A program made the translations under genes and the position numbers. This document shows, piece after piece, positions 1-6,875 of a stretch of DNA of 10,269 nucleotides (within the stretch, counting starts at the first letter, position 1; each line of letters starts with the position of its first letter). Origin of the DNA: Thermoprotei archaeon (GTDB taxonomy: Archaea > Thermoproteota > Thermoprotei > Thermofilales > B15-G2); contig QMRV01000068.1 of NCBI GenBank assembly GCA_003649445.1, positions 1 through 10,269 on the forward strand. The letters are read 5' to 3'. A model generated the notes under the pieces. The model searched no databases. It was not told the DNA's origin and saw only the letters and a list, made by a program, of their open reading frames with translations.

Positions 1-304
1 ATAAGTAGTCTAATGCTTCTAGTACTTCATAGTGCTTCCTCGGGTTTATGGGACATGAACCTTTATCGTCTACTATTTCTACTTCAGCAGACAAAAATAC
101 TTCAAGTCTAGGAGAGAGGCGACCAAGTTTTCTCCTCTCCTCAACAAAGATAGCTACTTCCGTATCATCTTTCCAGTGATCAGTTACCGCCAAGTACTTT
201 AAGCCTCTTTCTTCAGCTTCCTTGATTAAGCCCTCTAGAGGAATGAAAGTCAAGGTTGGTTTTTCTGCTGTATGAACATGAAAATCTATTTTTGGTACCT
301 TCAC
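1..304 (-). CDS. PHP-domain phosphoesterase, N-terminal part (cut by window edge)
   Basis: This is the first 101 codons of a minus-strand gene that continues beyond position 1. The translation shows the PHP metal-binding signature: DFHVHT (His9, His11) right after the start, a TDHW motif (Asp42, His43), and a beta-strand ending in SAEVEIV (Glu74, Glu76). Known PHP proteins use such residues to bind two or three metal ions and hydrolyse phosphoesters; members include histidinol phosphatase, polymerase-associated domains and stand-alone hydrolases. The substrate cannot be told from this fragment. The GTG at 304 is the only plausible start, because no ATG or GTG lies in frame between it and the upstream TAG and DFHVHT sits at its usual place near the N-terminus. 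No Shine-Dalgarno is visible; a TATA-like element 26-34 bases upstream fits a leaderless or very short leader. It follows the OPT-like operon on the same strand but is separated by 166 bases with a probable terminator. Confidence 0.85.
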   Translation of the reverse strand, partial: MKVPKIDFHVHTAEKPTLTFIPLEGLIKEAEERGLKYLAVTDHWKDDTEVAIFVEERRKLGRLSPRLEVFLSAEVEIVDDKGSCPINPRKHYEVLEALDYL

Positions 305-326
305 GTATGTTATTTCAATTACTCTC

Positions 327-341
327 TATTATAGTTATATA
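327..341 (-). promoter_or_regulatory. TATA-like promoter element for the PHP gene
   Basis: Read on the minus strand this is TATATAACTATAATA. It holds two overlapping TATA-like cores, centred about 34 and 26 bases ahead of the GTG at 304. Either would give a transcript starting at or just before the start codon, which fits the lack of a Shine-Dalgarno there. The surroundings are very AT-rich, so chance matches are possible. Confidence 0.45.
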
Positions 342-365
342 GTCTCTACGCTTAAAATATAATGA

Positions 366-404
366 CCTAACTTTCAATTAGGCTAAGCAATACTAGAATG
401 CTTA
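366..404. repeat. Two adjacent short inverted repeats in the spacer
   Basis: Two small hairpins stand side by side. CCTAA (366-370) pairs with TTAGG (378-382) around a 7-base loop, and TAAGCA (384-389) pairs with TGCTTA (399-404) around a 9-base loop. They lie after the operon's T-rich terminator region and before the PHP promoter. They could help end transcription or protect a 3' end, or be chance structures in AT-rich DNA. Confidence 0.35.
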
Positions 405-425
405 AATAACTACCACTACAAAATT

Positions 426-447
426 AATAAAAACAGTTATGTAAAAA
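426..447 (-). terminator. Probable T-rich terminator of the OPT / M28-FtsX operon
   Basis: On the minus strand, 24-45 bases after the TAA stop of the last operon gene, there are two runs of five T (complements of 443-447 and 429-433), the second followed by ATTAATTTTG. Archaeal RNA polymerase commonly stops at such T tracts without a hairpin. Just before them lies an 18-bp A/T-only perfect palindrome (444-461). The position between two same-strand genes supports a terminator, but base composition alone could produce it. Confidence 0.5.
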
Positions 448-470
448 TTTTATAAAATTTTAGATAAGAC

Positions 471-2378
471 TTAATAAGGCATAGTCCACACGGACTTCGC
501 TATAAGTGTTATTAATATTGTCACTCCAACAATTATTCCCTCTCCGAAAGTGAATCCGGCCACAATTACTGTTTTATATTTTTTCCACCACTCTTTTCCA
601 AAGACTCTTGAGAAAAAGTACTTTCCTAGTAGAGCACCTATAAGAACTGTCACACTTGTCGGTATAGGTGATGCTACTCCAAAAGCAAATCCTATCAAGG
701 AGAAAGGTATTTTCAAATACTCTAATGCAGAAAGAGCTAGTCCTCCAAATAGTCCTATTAATAGCAACGCTGGGTTAAATACGAATATTTGTTTAGTAAT
801 CCATAGCCCTGTATATATTGCTTGAACTGGCCAGTAAATAGCAGTCCACGGGTAGAATGTAGAGGGCACTGGAGCTAGTCTCCAGAAAATGTCTACGTAA
901 AAAAGTCCTGCTAACCAGGCACATGCTGTTGCCAGTATCCACGCCTTGTATATACTTGATAACTTAGTCTCTGTTATCCAGCATATTTTAAGAGTTGCGG
1001 CCCAGCTTGAGCCTCCAGTAGGCCAGACAAAGCCTATATTAGACGGTGTATATATTGGAGCAAACCATATGTCTACTCCCCTGTAAGGTGTTAAAGCTAA
1101 TGCTATTTCTCTCACATAAGGTATTGCTAGATTGTATCCTGTGAGACCAAGAGATCTTGCTGCTATTAAAGTTGATATGAAGGCCCATACAGGCGAGAGG
1201 AGGAGAAGTACCCAGGCATAGGGCATAAAGCTGGGCACGAGTAATAGTGCTATTGCTACTAAGCTAAGACTACCGAAGAGGAATAGTGTTCCAAGGACTT
1301 TAATTGATAAGTATCCTGCTTCCTTAGAGGCTTTAGAGAGCTTGGCTAAGCTCCTTATAGTTGATGTAACGTACTCTGGGTGTTTTATGAAAGGTGCTAT
1401 TCCAGCTGCTATGCCTAGTCCTATTATGAAGCTTGCCCAGAAGTCTAGTATTGAATTGCTCCAGGTGAGTGTAATGTTCATTCCTGGGAGCCAGTGTGGG
1501 AAAAGATTGTTTACCACTAGTAGGTGGTTTCCTATAAAGTATATTACAAATGCTCCTAAGAACTGTGCTACAGCTACGTTGAAGGGTATGACAAAACCTG
1601 TTCCCAGTACTAGTATATCTGTGGCTATTCCGAAGCTTGCGCCAGGGAGCCATGTCTCTATGAAATTATTCATATCGTACCACGGAAATGGAAGTATTCG
1701 AATAGCTGTTCCGGCGAAAACTTCGCTTAGCAGGGGTACTCCATATAACACGAGAGAGTATATGGCTCCTATGAAAGTAGCTATACTGAAAACTCTTACT
1801 CTTTCAGACTCTCTTTCGGCTAGCGTTACTATCACTTCTGCCGATACTTGAGCTAACGGGAATGGCAGGCGCTCTACTTCGACGTATAGGTGTGCTGCTA
1901 TAAGTCCGAGTGATACATTACATATTTTGTAAAAGACGTAGGATAATACTAAGAGGGCTATTGGCATGAGCCAGTCACTATGGAGTATTGTTCTGTAGAG
2001 ATATACTGGCGATGTTTCCGGAGGCGCTATCCATAAAGGTAGTTTGTCGGCTATACCGAATGCTTTAGATACACTACCTGTTCTAAGGAAAGCAAACCAC
2101 AGTAGCTGTAGGAATATTATGTCTCCTGCAGCTGTTTCAGCTGCTATCTGCAGAGTAAATAATTCTTGTTTGCTGAGAGGTTTTCCTGAAAGTCTTCCTA
2201 TCTGATCGAAAAGCACTAGCGTTAAGTAAGTTGCTGCTCCGACCAGCGCTACTCCTGAATACAGCTGGCTAAAGAGTATTATTGGCTGAAGAACTATTGC
2301 CGCATATATTGCGGCAAAGACTACTCGATAAGTGAAACCTTCTTTCCATTTAGATACATCTCCTAAGAGAGACATCAT
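471..2378 (-). CDS. OPT-superfamily-like integral membrane transporter (paralogue 2)
   Basis: A 635-residue, very hydrophobic protein with a dozen or more probable membrane helices. Several stretches resemble the oligopeptide transporter (OPT) superfamily and its relatives of unknown function: VERLPFPLAQ after a helix block (about 168-177), GLTGYN (411-416), PTSVTVLIGALLGKYF near the C-terminus (about 573-588) and the last-helix motif AGFTFGEGIIVGV (607-619). OPT proteins carry peptides or metal chelates by secondary transport; the substrate here is unknown. The 679-aa protein at the other end of the operon shares the layout and the V-E-(R/K)-L-P-F-P motif, so the two are probably old paralogues that might act as a pair. 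The start overlaps the stop of the M28-FtsX gene (ATGA), indicating translational coupling. Two consecutive ATG codons occur (2378 and 2375); the second is better spaced from the GGTGA motif, so the true protein may be 634 aa. I see no frameshift or truncation. Confidence 0.85.
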   Translation of the reverse strand: MMSLLGDVSKWKEGFTYRVVFAAIYAAIVLQPIILFSQLYSGVALVGAATYLTLVLFDQIGRLSGKPLSKQELFTLQIAAETAAGDIIFLQLLWFAFLRTGSVSKAFGIADKLPLWIAPPETSPVYLYRTILHSDWLMPIALLVLSYVFYKICNVSLGLIAAHLYVEVERLPFPLAQVSAEVIVTLAERESERVRVFSIATFIGAIYSLVLYGVPLLSEVFAGTAIRILPFPWYDMNNFIETWLPGASFGIATDILVLGTGFVIPFNVAVAQFLGAFVIYFIGNHLLVVNNLFPHWLPGMNITLTWSNSILDFWASFIIGLGIAAGIAPFIKHPEYVTSTIRSLAKLSKASKEAGYLSIKVLGTLFLFGSLSLVAIALLLVPSFMPYAWVLLLLSPVWAFISTLIAARSLGLTGYNLAIPYVREIALALTPYRGVDIWFAPIYTPSNIGFVWPTGGSSWAATLKICWITETKLSSIYKAWILATACAWLAGLFYVDIFWRLAPVPSTFYPWTAIYWPVQAIYTGLWITKQIFVFNPALLLIGLFGGLALSALEYLKIPFSLIGFAFGVASPIPTSVTVLIGALLGKYFFSRVFGKEWWKKYKTVIVAGFTFGEGIIVGVTILITLIAKSVWTMPY

Positions 2379-5300
2379 CTCACCCCTAAGATCTCGCGAG
2401 CACGACTAATGTACTTCCTCCTCTCTTCGGGCTTCAGTATCTTCCAGAGGAGAAGCTGCTTTCTCACATCGTCCATTACTCCATAAGCTAGACTTGTCCA
2501 CAGCTTCCTCGAGCCTGTGAGGAGCTTTAAGTTCGCTGTAAAGGTGTATTTTCGCATGGCCTGGTTCCAGACAGCATTTAGCTCTACTCTTTGAGAAATA
2601 CCTTGCTCATAGGGGGCTAGAGACATCGTGAAGACTATTGATTTAGTGTACTGTCCAGCGATTTCTTCTTCGTGGTATTCAACATCACTTGTGACCATAA
2701 ATTTGCCTAGCCTCTCTCCCTTATGCGCTGAGAAATATTCTTTCATGAAAGCAAGAACTCCTTCTACCTCTGCCTCCTCCGCCACGAACGGTAATGGTAT
2801 CTCCCAGGTGTCGCCCCTAGGTCCTGCTACTTTCCACTTTCTAGCTAGAGACGGAGTTACGAGCTTCGACGCCTTAAAAGCCGGATAGAGTGTTGAGAGA
2901 AGACTAGCTACTATAGAAAGCACTACCACTATCATCACGAACCACGACGTATAGTTAAATGCAAGTTTTTCCGCAGCTATTATGGCATAAGCCTTGGCAT
3001 AAACTGTCGCCATAAGATAACCTATAAAGCTTCCGACTACGCCCATGACTATCGCGTCAGCTAGAAACACAAAGAACACTTGTGTGGGAGATAATCCCAA
3101 GGCGCTTAGTATTTTGATTTCACCTGTTCTCTCATATATGCTTCCTAGCATTGTGTTCAGTATTGTGAACATAGCGATAACAAGCGGTATCATGAGATAT
3201 TGCCATCCGTGGAAAGTAAACGCAAGCGCCTGACGGTAGATTAGTGTTCCTTCTTCTGATCCTACATAAACATCTACTCCCATGATGTCCACTAGCTCTT
3301 CAGCTAAGCTCTTTAAGTCAACTTTCTTTGTGAACTTAACCGATATAGAGTAGATACCGTAGTCTCCTAATAGCTTGAGCACTCTTAGCGGAACTATTGC
3401 GAAGTAGTTCTTTAGCCTAGGATAAGTCTGTATCTCTTCACCTGCCTCTACTAAAGCAATAGGGTCTACTGGAGATATTTCGTCTAAATCTAGATCAAGA
3501 GGAAGCTTCATTCCCTTGATAGTCTGACCTATTACTACCAGCTTTATTCCTCCTGGAAGCAGAATTTCGTCTCCTACCTTAATACCTCTCTCAATTATAT
3601 CAGAGCTGACTATACACGCCATAGATCCTTCAGACACTATGCCAAGAGCTTCTGTCGGCACAATTGCATTTGAAAAGTTATAAATTTCTATACCTTCCTT
3701 ACTTAGAGCCCAGAGAGCACGAAGAGAAGCATTTGTTCCAAACTTTGCACTCATCTCTGGCTTAAACAGATATCTAGGATACCACCATATCTTAGCTGAA
3801 ACTACTCCTTCTTCCTCAAACCAAGCTTTAAAGAACTTAAGCGTTACTTCGGGCAAGACAGCTCTCTCAGGATTTCTTATCAGTATTCCGTAATACGGCT
3901 TTATTTCGGCCTGCTGAGGCTTAGGGAGAACTACGCTGAAAGCATAGGCAGATGATAGAGCTATCATGCCAAAGACTACTGTTATCAGAGAGACTAATGT
4001 AAGAATAGTTCTCGCTCTTCTCCTCCTCATACTTAGAGTGCTGTAAGAAAATGAGAGAGTAACTGCTGAGGCTATGCTTATTCCAGCTTCATGCCTTCCT
4101 AGAAGTCTTTCCCTCAGCTCCCTAAAGCGTTCCTGCACTTCACTCAGCATAATGCCGAGTACTGGTATTACTAAGATCAAAGCAGATGTAGAAAGTATAA
4201 TCATGAAACCGCTTGAAGCTACCACTATGCCTGGATGAGTAGCCACAAAGAGTGCTGTAAACACTATGTAGAATGCTAGAGTCCCTAAGAACTGTTTTAG
4301 ACCTCTTCTACTAAAAACCAGTCTCTCTAAGAAGAAAGCAAAGGGAACTAACATGAATGAGAAAAAGATCGCAGTATTGACCGTATCCGATATCAGTTTC
4401 CTAGTCTCGCTATAGGCTTTGAGTTCTATAGCCCATGATCTAATTGAGTAAACATAGGTTTTCGCATACTTCTTTCTATTTAAGTAGTCTAGAGCCTTCC
4501 TTAAACAGTCTTGAGCTCTCGCGTGATACTTTTCTGCTATTTCTCCGCCGCTATAGACCCCATAAGAGTGTAGTAGGCTTAGTCTATCTTCATCAAGTTT
4601 TACTAAGTCTCTAGCCATCACTAGAGGTGTATTTACTATGACCTGCTCTCCAGTACTTACTTTTATTCCTCTTCCTAAATTATTGTATACTCCTGTGAAA
4701 ACAGCACCTAATTTAAACATAACTTCTACTGGAACATCTTCTGGCACAAAGGCTACAGCTACTGGAGGCTCTATGTAAAAAATCGGCATAGCTGGCATGG
4801 CTTTTCTAGACAAGTATTCATAGACTATTTGGCTTAGCAACTCTGATGACCCATATTTTATTGTTGGAGTATGCGACCTAACGTCGTTCACTATTATAGT
4901 GAAAACTCTTCCCATGATACTCCTAGGGTCTATTGCGTCAATGAACACTATCGAGCCTGCTTTGAAAACCACTGTAGTTATTTCAACCTCAGGATCTATG
5001 AAGGAAGTACGTCTAAGAGGAAAGACTTTTCCTCCGTATTCCCCGTAATCAGGGGCGTATACAACATTTCCTGTATTCGGGTCTACTGCAAAAGCTTCTA
5101 TCAAATAAAGAGCCGAAGGAGAAAGTCCATGCACTTCAAAAAGCCCTTTCTCATTTGTCTGCACAAGAATTTCGTGCTTGTAGGAGTTAGCAACTATATG
5201 TATAATAGCGTTAGGGACAGCAACATATATTCCTTTATTTAAATCATACTCAACTACTCTGCCTTTAAGTGTTATGAATCCCTTATTCTGTCCTCCAAGA

Positions 5301-6829
5301 AACTTGCTTGCAGAAAGAACAGGTATTTTCTTGCTGAGCTCCTTCCAGTTAGTCAAGAAGTATGCAAAAGCAATCGCGAACTCGGCTTGAGGAGCTATAT
5401 TAGTGAAGTTCACTGAACTGATTTTATCCAGAGGAGACCATCTGTTTAGTCTTAGAGAAAGCGATGTTGAAAGCGAAAAAGCATATGCACCGGCTATTGC
5501 CGGAGCCTCACTATCTAACATGAGTCCTATTGGAGAAGCCGCCGCTTCTTTAAAGTATTTCCCTTCACTTAGCCTAAGACCATCAGCTACCTTGTACCTC
5601 TTTCCTGTGTATAGCATTAGATAGTGCAGGAAGGATTGATCTCTTATTTCCTGTAGAGGTGAAGAATATTTAGAAAGCTTTGCACCTCCGTAAAACACTA
5701 TGTCTTCCATTATTCCGTAAATGCTAGTAAAGTCCAGTCTCGAGAGAGCATAAAAGGACTCTCCATCACTTCTTCCAGCAACTAGCGCCAAGTAGTCGCT
5801 ATCAGATGCTATATCCAGTCCCATGATAACTCTTACATAGCGTCCATCTCCGCCAGTTTTCTTAGACATTTTCCCAAAGAAGTATTCTTCTACAAACTCT
5901 CTTGCCCCAATTATTCCCTGGTAATGTCCAGCTAGAGCTACAAACCAGATAGTTCTATAAGGCTTTCCCTTAGAAGATAAGACTCGAGCAATCTCTAGCA
6001 ACAGCGATATCCCGAGAGAGTCTTCTGCCCCTGGAGCTAAGGCTGGTACTACAGAAAACGCATCATAATAGCTCATAAAGACTACAATTTCATCACTTTT
6101 CTCTCCCTCAAGTACTGCAATAATATTGCTCACTTCAACTTTCTTCCACTCGACTCTAACATAGATTTTAGCCTTAAAACCCTTCTCTGCCGCCGCCAAT
6201 AGTTTAGCGGCGGCCTCTTTATCAGCATAGTACCTAGGCAAGTTAGCTGGGTAAGGCAGGTATTTCTTCTCGGCCTCTACTCTGTTTACTCCGCGTGTCT
6301 CCAGAAAAATAACTGCTTTTGCTCCAAAAAGGAAACCATTAAGCCAATTCCAGCCGCAGTCAAAATCTACTAGAAGAATAGATCCGTTTACCTCTAGTCC
6401 TTCGAGTTCTTTTAGTGAACACTTACCAGTGTATACAAGTCTTCCCTCTAATCCTTCAGCATTAGGTAAGCATACTAAATTAGGATATACAGCGTGTACC
6501 TCGATTTTCTCTTCCCCTACTTTTATGTAAGCATATTTCTCCAGCGGAATTAAAACTGAAATATTCTGAAGTGTTACTTTGAGACCTAGCTTCCGGAAAT
6601 AGTTTACAATATAGTCTCTAGCCTTATAGAAGCCAGGATACCCAGTAAATCTAGAATTTACTGAAGAAAGGTACTCTACATGAGTACGTATTTTGTTTAA
6701 GTCTAAGAGAAAAACCATTTGGGCGGACTCTTTATAGATATTTTTATTTTCGTCGGATCCTTTAACTGAACAACAGTTTGCTATAATGAGTATAAAGAAC
6801 AGGAATCCTATTGCAGTAAACTTCCTCAT
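2375..6829 (-). CDS. Membrane protein joining a degenerate M28-like peptidase domain to an FtsX/MacB-type permease
   Basis: A 1484-residue mosaic. Residues 1-20 form a signal peptide or anchor. Residues about 40-490 look like an M28 (aminopeptidase Y/S type) domain with a PA-like insert near 125-180. The M28 landmarks align well but most key residues differ: the HYD motif is YYD (254-256), GADDN is GAEDS (267-271, Asp270 kept), the EE pair is HY (302-303), GLD keeps Asp339, and HTPxD is WSPLD (464-468). The domain is probably not an ordinary zinc peptidase. Residues about 517-603 resemble a carboxypeptidase-regulatory-like beta domain. Hydrophobic segments follow near 817-836, 845-865 and 867-892, then an FtsX module: arginine-rich MRRRRAR (934) and a helix, an extracytoplasmic domain to about 1205, and a C-terminal block with ERTGEIKILSALGLS before two more helices. 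A soluble tail of about 155 residues ends the protein. FtsX/MacB permeases normally pair with an ABC ATPase; none is present here. The ATG at 6829 has a well-spaced GGTGA. Confidence 0.85.
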   Translation of the reverse strand: MRKFTAIGFLFFILIIANCCSVKGSDENKNIYKESAQMVFLLDLNKIRTHVEYLSSVNSRFTGYPGFYKARDYIVNYFRKLGLKVTLQNISVLIPLEKYAYIKVGEEKIEVHAVYPNLVCLPNAEGLEGRLVYTGKCSLKELEGLEVNGSILLVDFDCGWNWLNGFLFGAKAVIFLETRGVNRVEAEKKYLPYPANLPRYYADKEAAAKLLAAAEKGFKAKIYVRVEWKKVEVSNIIAVLEGEKSDEIVVFMSYYDAFSVVPALAPGAEDSLGISLLLEIARVLSSKGKPYRTIWFVALAGHYQGIIGAREFVEEYFFGKMSKKTGGDGRYVRVIMGLDIASDSDYLALVAGRSDGESFYALSRLDFTSIYGIMEDIVFYGGAKLSKYSSPLQEIRDQSFLHYLMLYTGKRYKVADGLRLSEGKYFKEAAASPIGLMLDSEAPAIAGAYAFSLSTSLSLRLNRWSPLDKISSVNFTNIAPQAEFAIAFAYFLTNWKELSKKIPVLSASKFLGGQNKGFITLKGRVVEYDLNKGIYVAVPNAIIHIVANSYKHEILVQTNEKGLFEVHGLSPSALYLIEAFAVDPNTGNVVYAPDYGEYGGKVFPLRRTSFIDPEVEITTVVFKAGSIVFIDAIDPRSIMGRVFTIIVNDVRSHTPTIKYGSSELLSQIVYEYLSRKAMPAMPIFYIEPPVAVAFVPEDVPVEVMFKLGAVFTGVYNNLGRGIKVSTGEQVIVNTPLVMARDLVKLDEDRLSLLHSYGVYSGGEIAEKYHARAQDCLRKALDYLNRKKYAKTYVYSIRSWAIELKAYSETRKLISDTVNTAIFFSFMLVPFAFFLERLVFSRRGLKQFLGTLAFYIVFTALFVATHPGIVVASSGFMIILSTSALILVIPVLGIMLSEVQERFRELRERLLGRHEAGISIASAVTLSFSYSTLSMRRRRARTILTLVSLITVVFGMIALSSAYAFSVVLPKPQQAEIKPYYGILIRNPERAVLPEVTLKFFKAWFEEEGVVSAKIWWYPRYLFKPEMSAKFGTNASLRALWALSKEGIEIYNFSNAIVPTEALGIVSEGSMACIVSSDIIERGIKVGDEILLPGGIKLVVIGQTIKGMKLPLDLDLDEISPVDPIALVEAGEEIQTYPRLKNYFAIVPLRVLKLLGDYGIYSISVKFTKKVDLKSLAEELVDIMGVDVYVGSEEGTLIYRQALAFTFHGWQYLMIPLVIAMFTILNTMLGSIYERTGEIKILSALGLSPTQVFFVFLADAIVMGVVGSFIGYLMATVYAKAYAIIAAEKLAFNYTSWFVMIVVVLSIVASLLSTLYPAFKASKLVTPSLARKWKVAGPRGDTWEIPLPFVAEEAEVEGVLAFMKEYFSAHKGERLGKFMVTSDVEYHEEEIAGQYTKSIVFTMSLAPYEQGISQRVELNAVWNQAMRKYTFTANLKLLTGSRKLWTSLAYGVMDDVRKQLLLWKILKPEERRKYISRAREILGVR
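2380..2387 (-). promoter_or_regulatory. Shine-Dalgarno site that bears on the start of the second OPT-like gene
   Basis: The minus strand reads AGGGGTGA and then G before ATGATG. GGTGA ends only one base ahead of the first ATG (2378) but four bases ahead of the second (2375). Usual spacing in this type of archaeal site is several bases (six for the preceding gene), so the second ATG is somewhat favoured. The site lies inside the last codons of the M28-FtsX gene. Confidence 0.5.
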
Positions 6830-6835
6830 GCTGAA

Positions 6836-6840
6836 TCACC
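6836..6840 (-). promoter_or_regulatory. Shine-Dalgarno site of the M28-FtsX gene
   Basis: GGTGA within AAAGGTGATT on the minus strand, six bases ahead of the ATG at 6829. It matches the archaeal 16S 3'-end complement well and fixes the start. A clear site here, against its absence at the first operon gene, fits the common archaeal pattern of leaderless first genes and Shine-Dalgarno-led internal genes. Confidence 0.75.
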
Positions 6841-6875
6841 TTTGGGAAAAATATGTAAAAAATTTAATATATTTT

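Noticed and set aside
444..461. Perfect 18-bp palindrome made only of A and T
   Set aside because: It is low complexity within an AT-rich terminator region; chance or terminator composition explains it better than an operator or attachment site.
1342..1851. 169-codon plus-strand open frame opposite the second OPT-like gene
   Set aside because: It is antisense to a clear membrane-protein gene, has no recognisable domain or promoter, and reads as a shadow of the real frame.
4871..5242. 123-codon plus-strand open frame opposite the M28-FtsX gene
   Set aside because: It is antisense to conserved domain coding, has shadow-like composition, and lacks a start signal.
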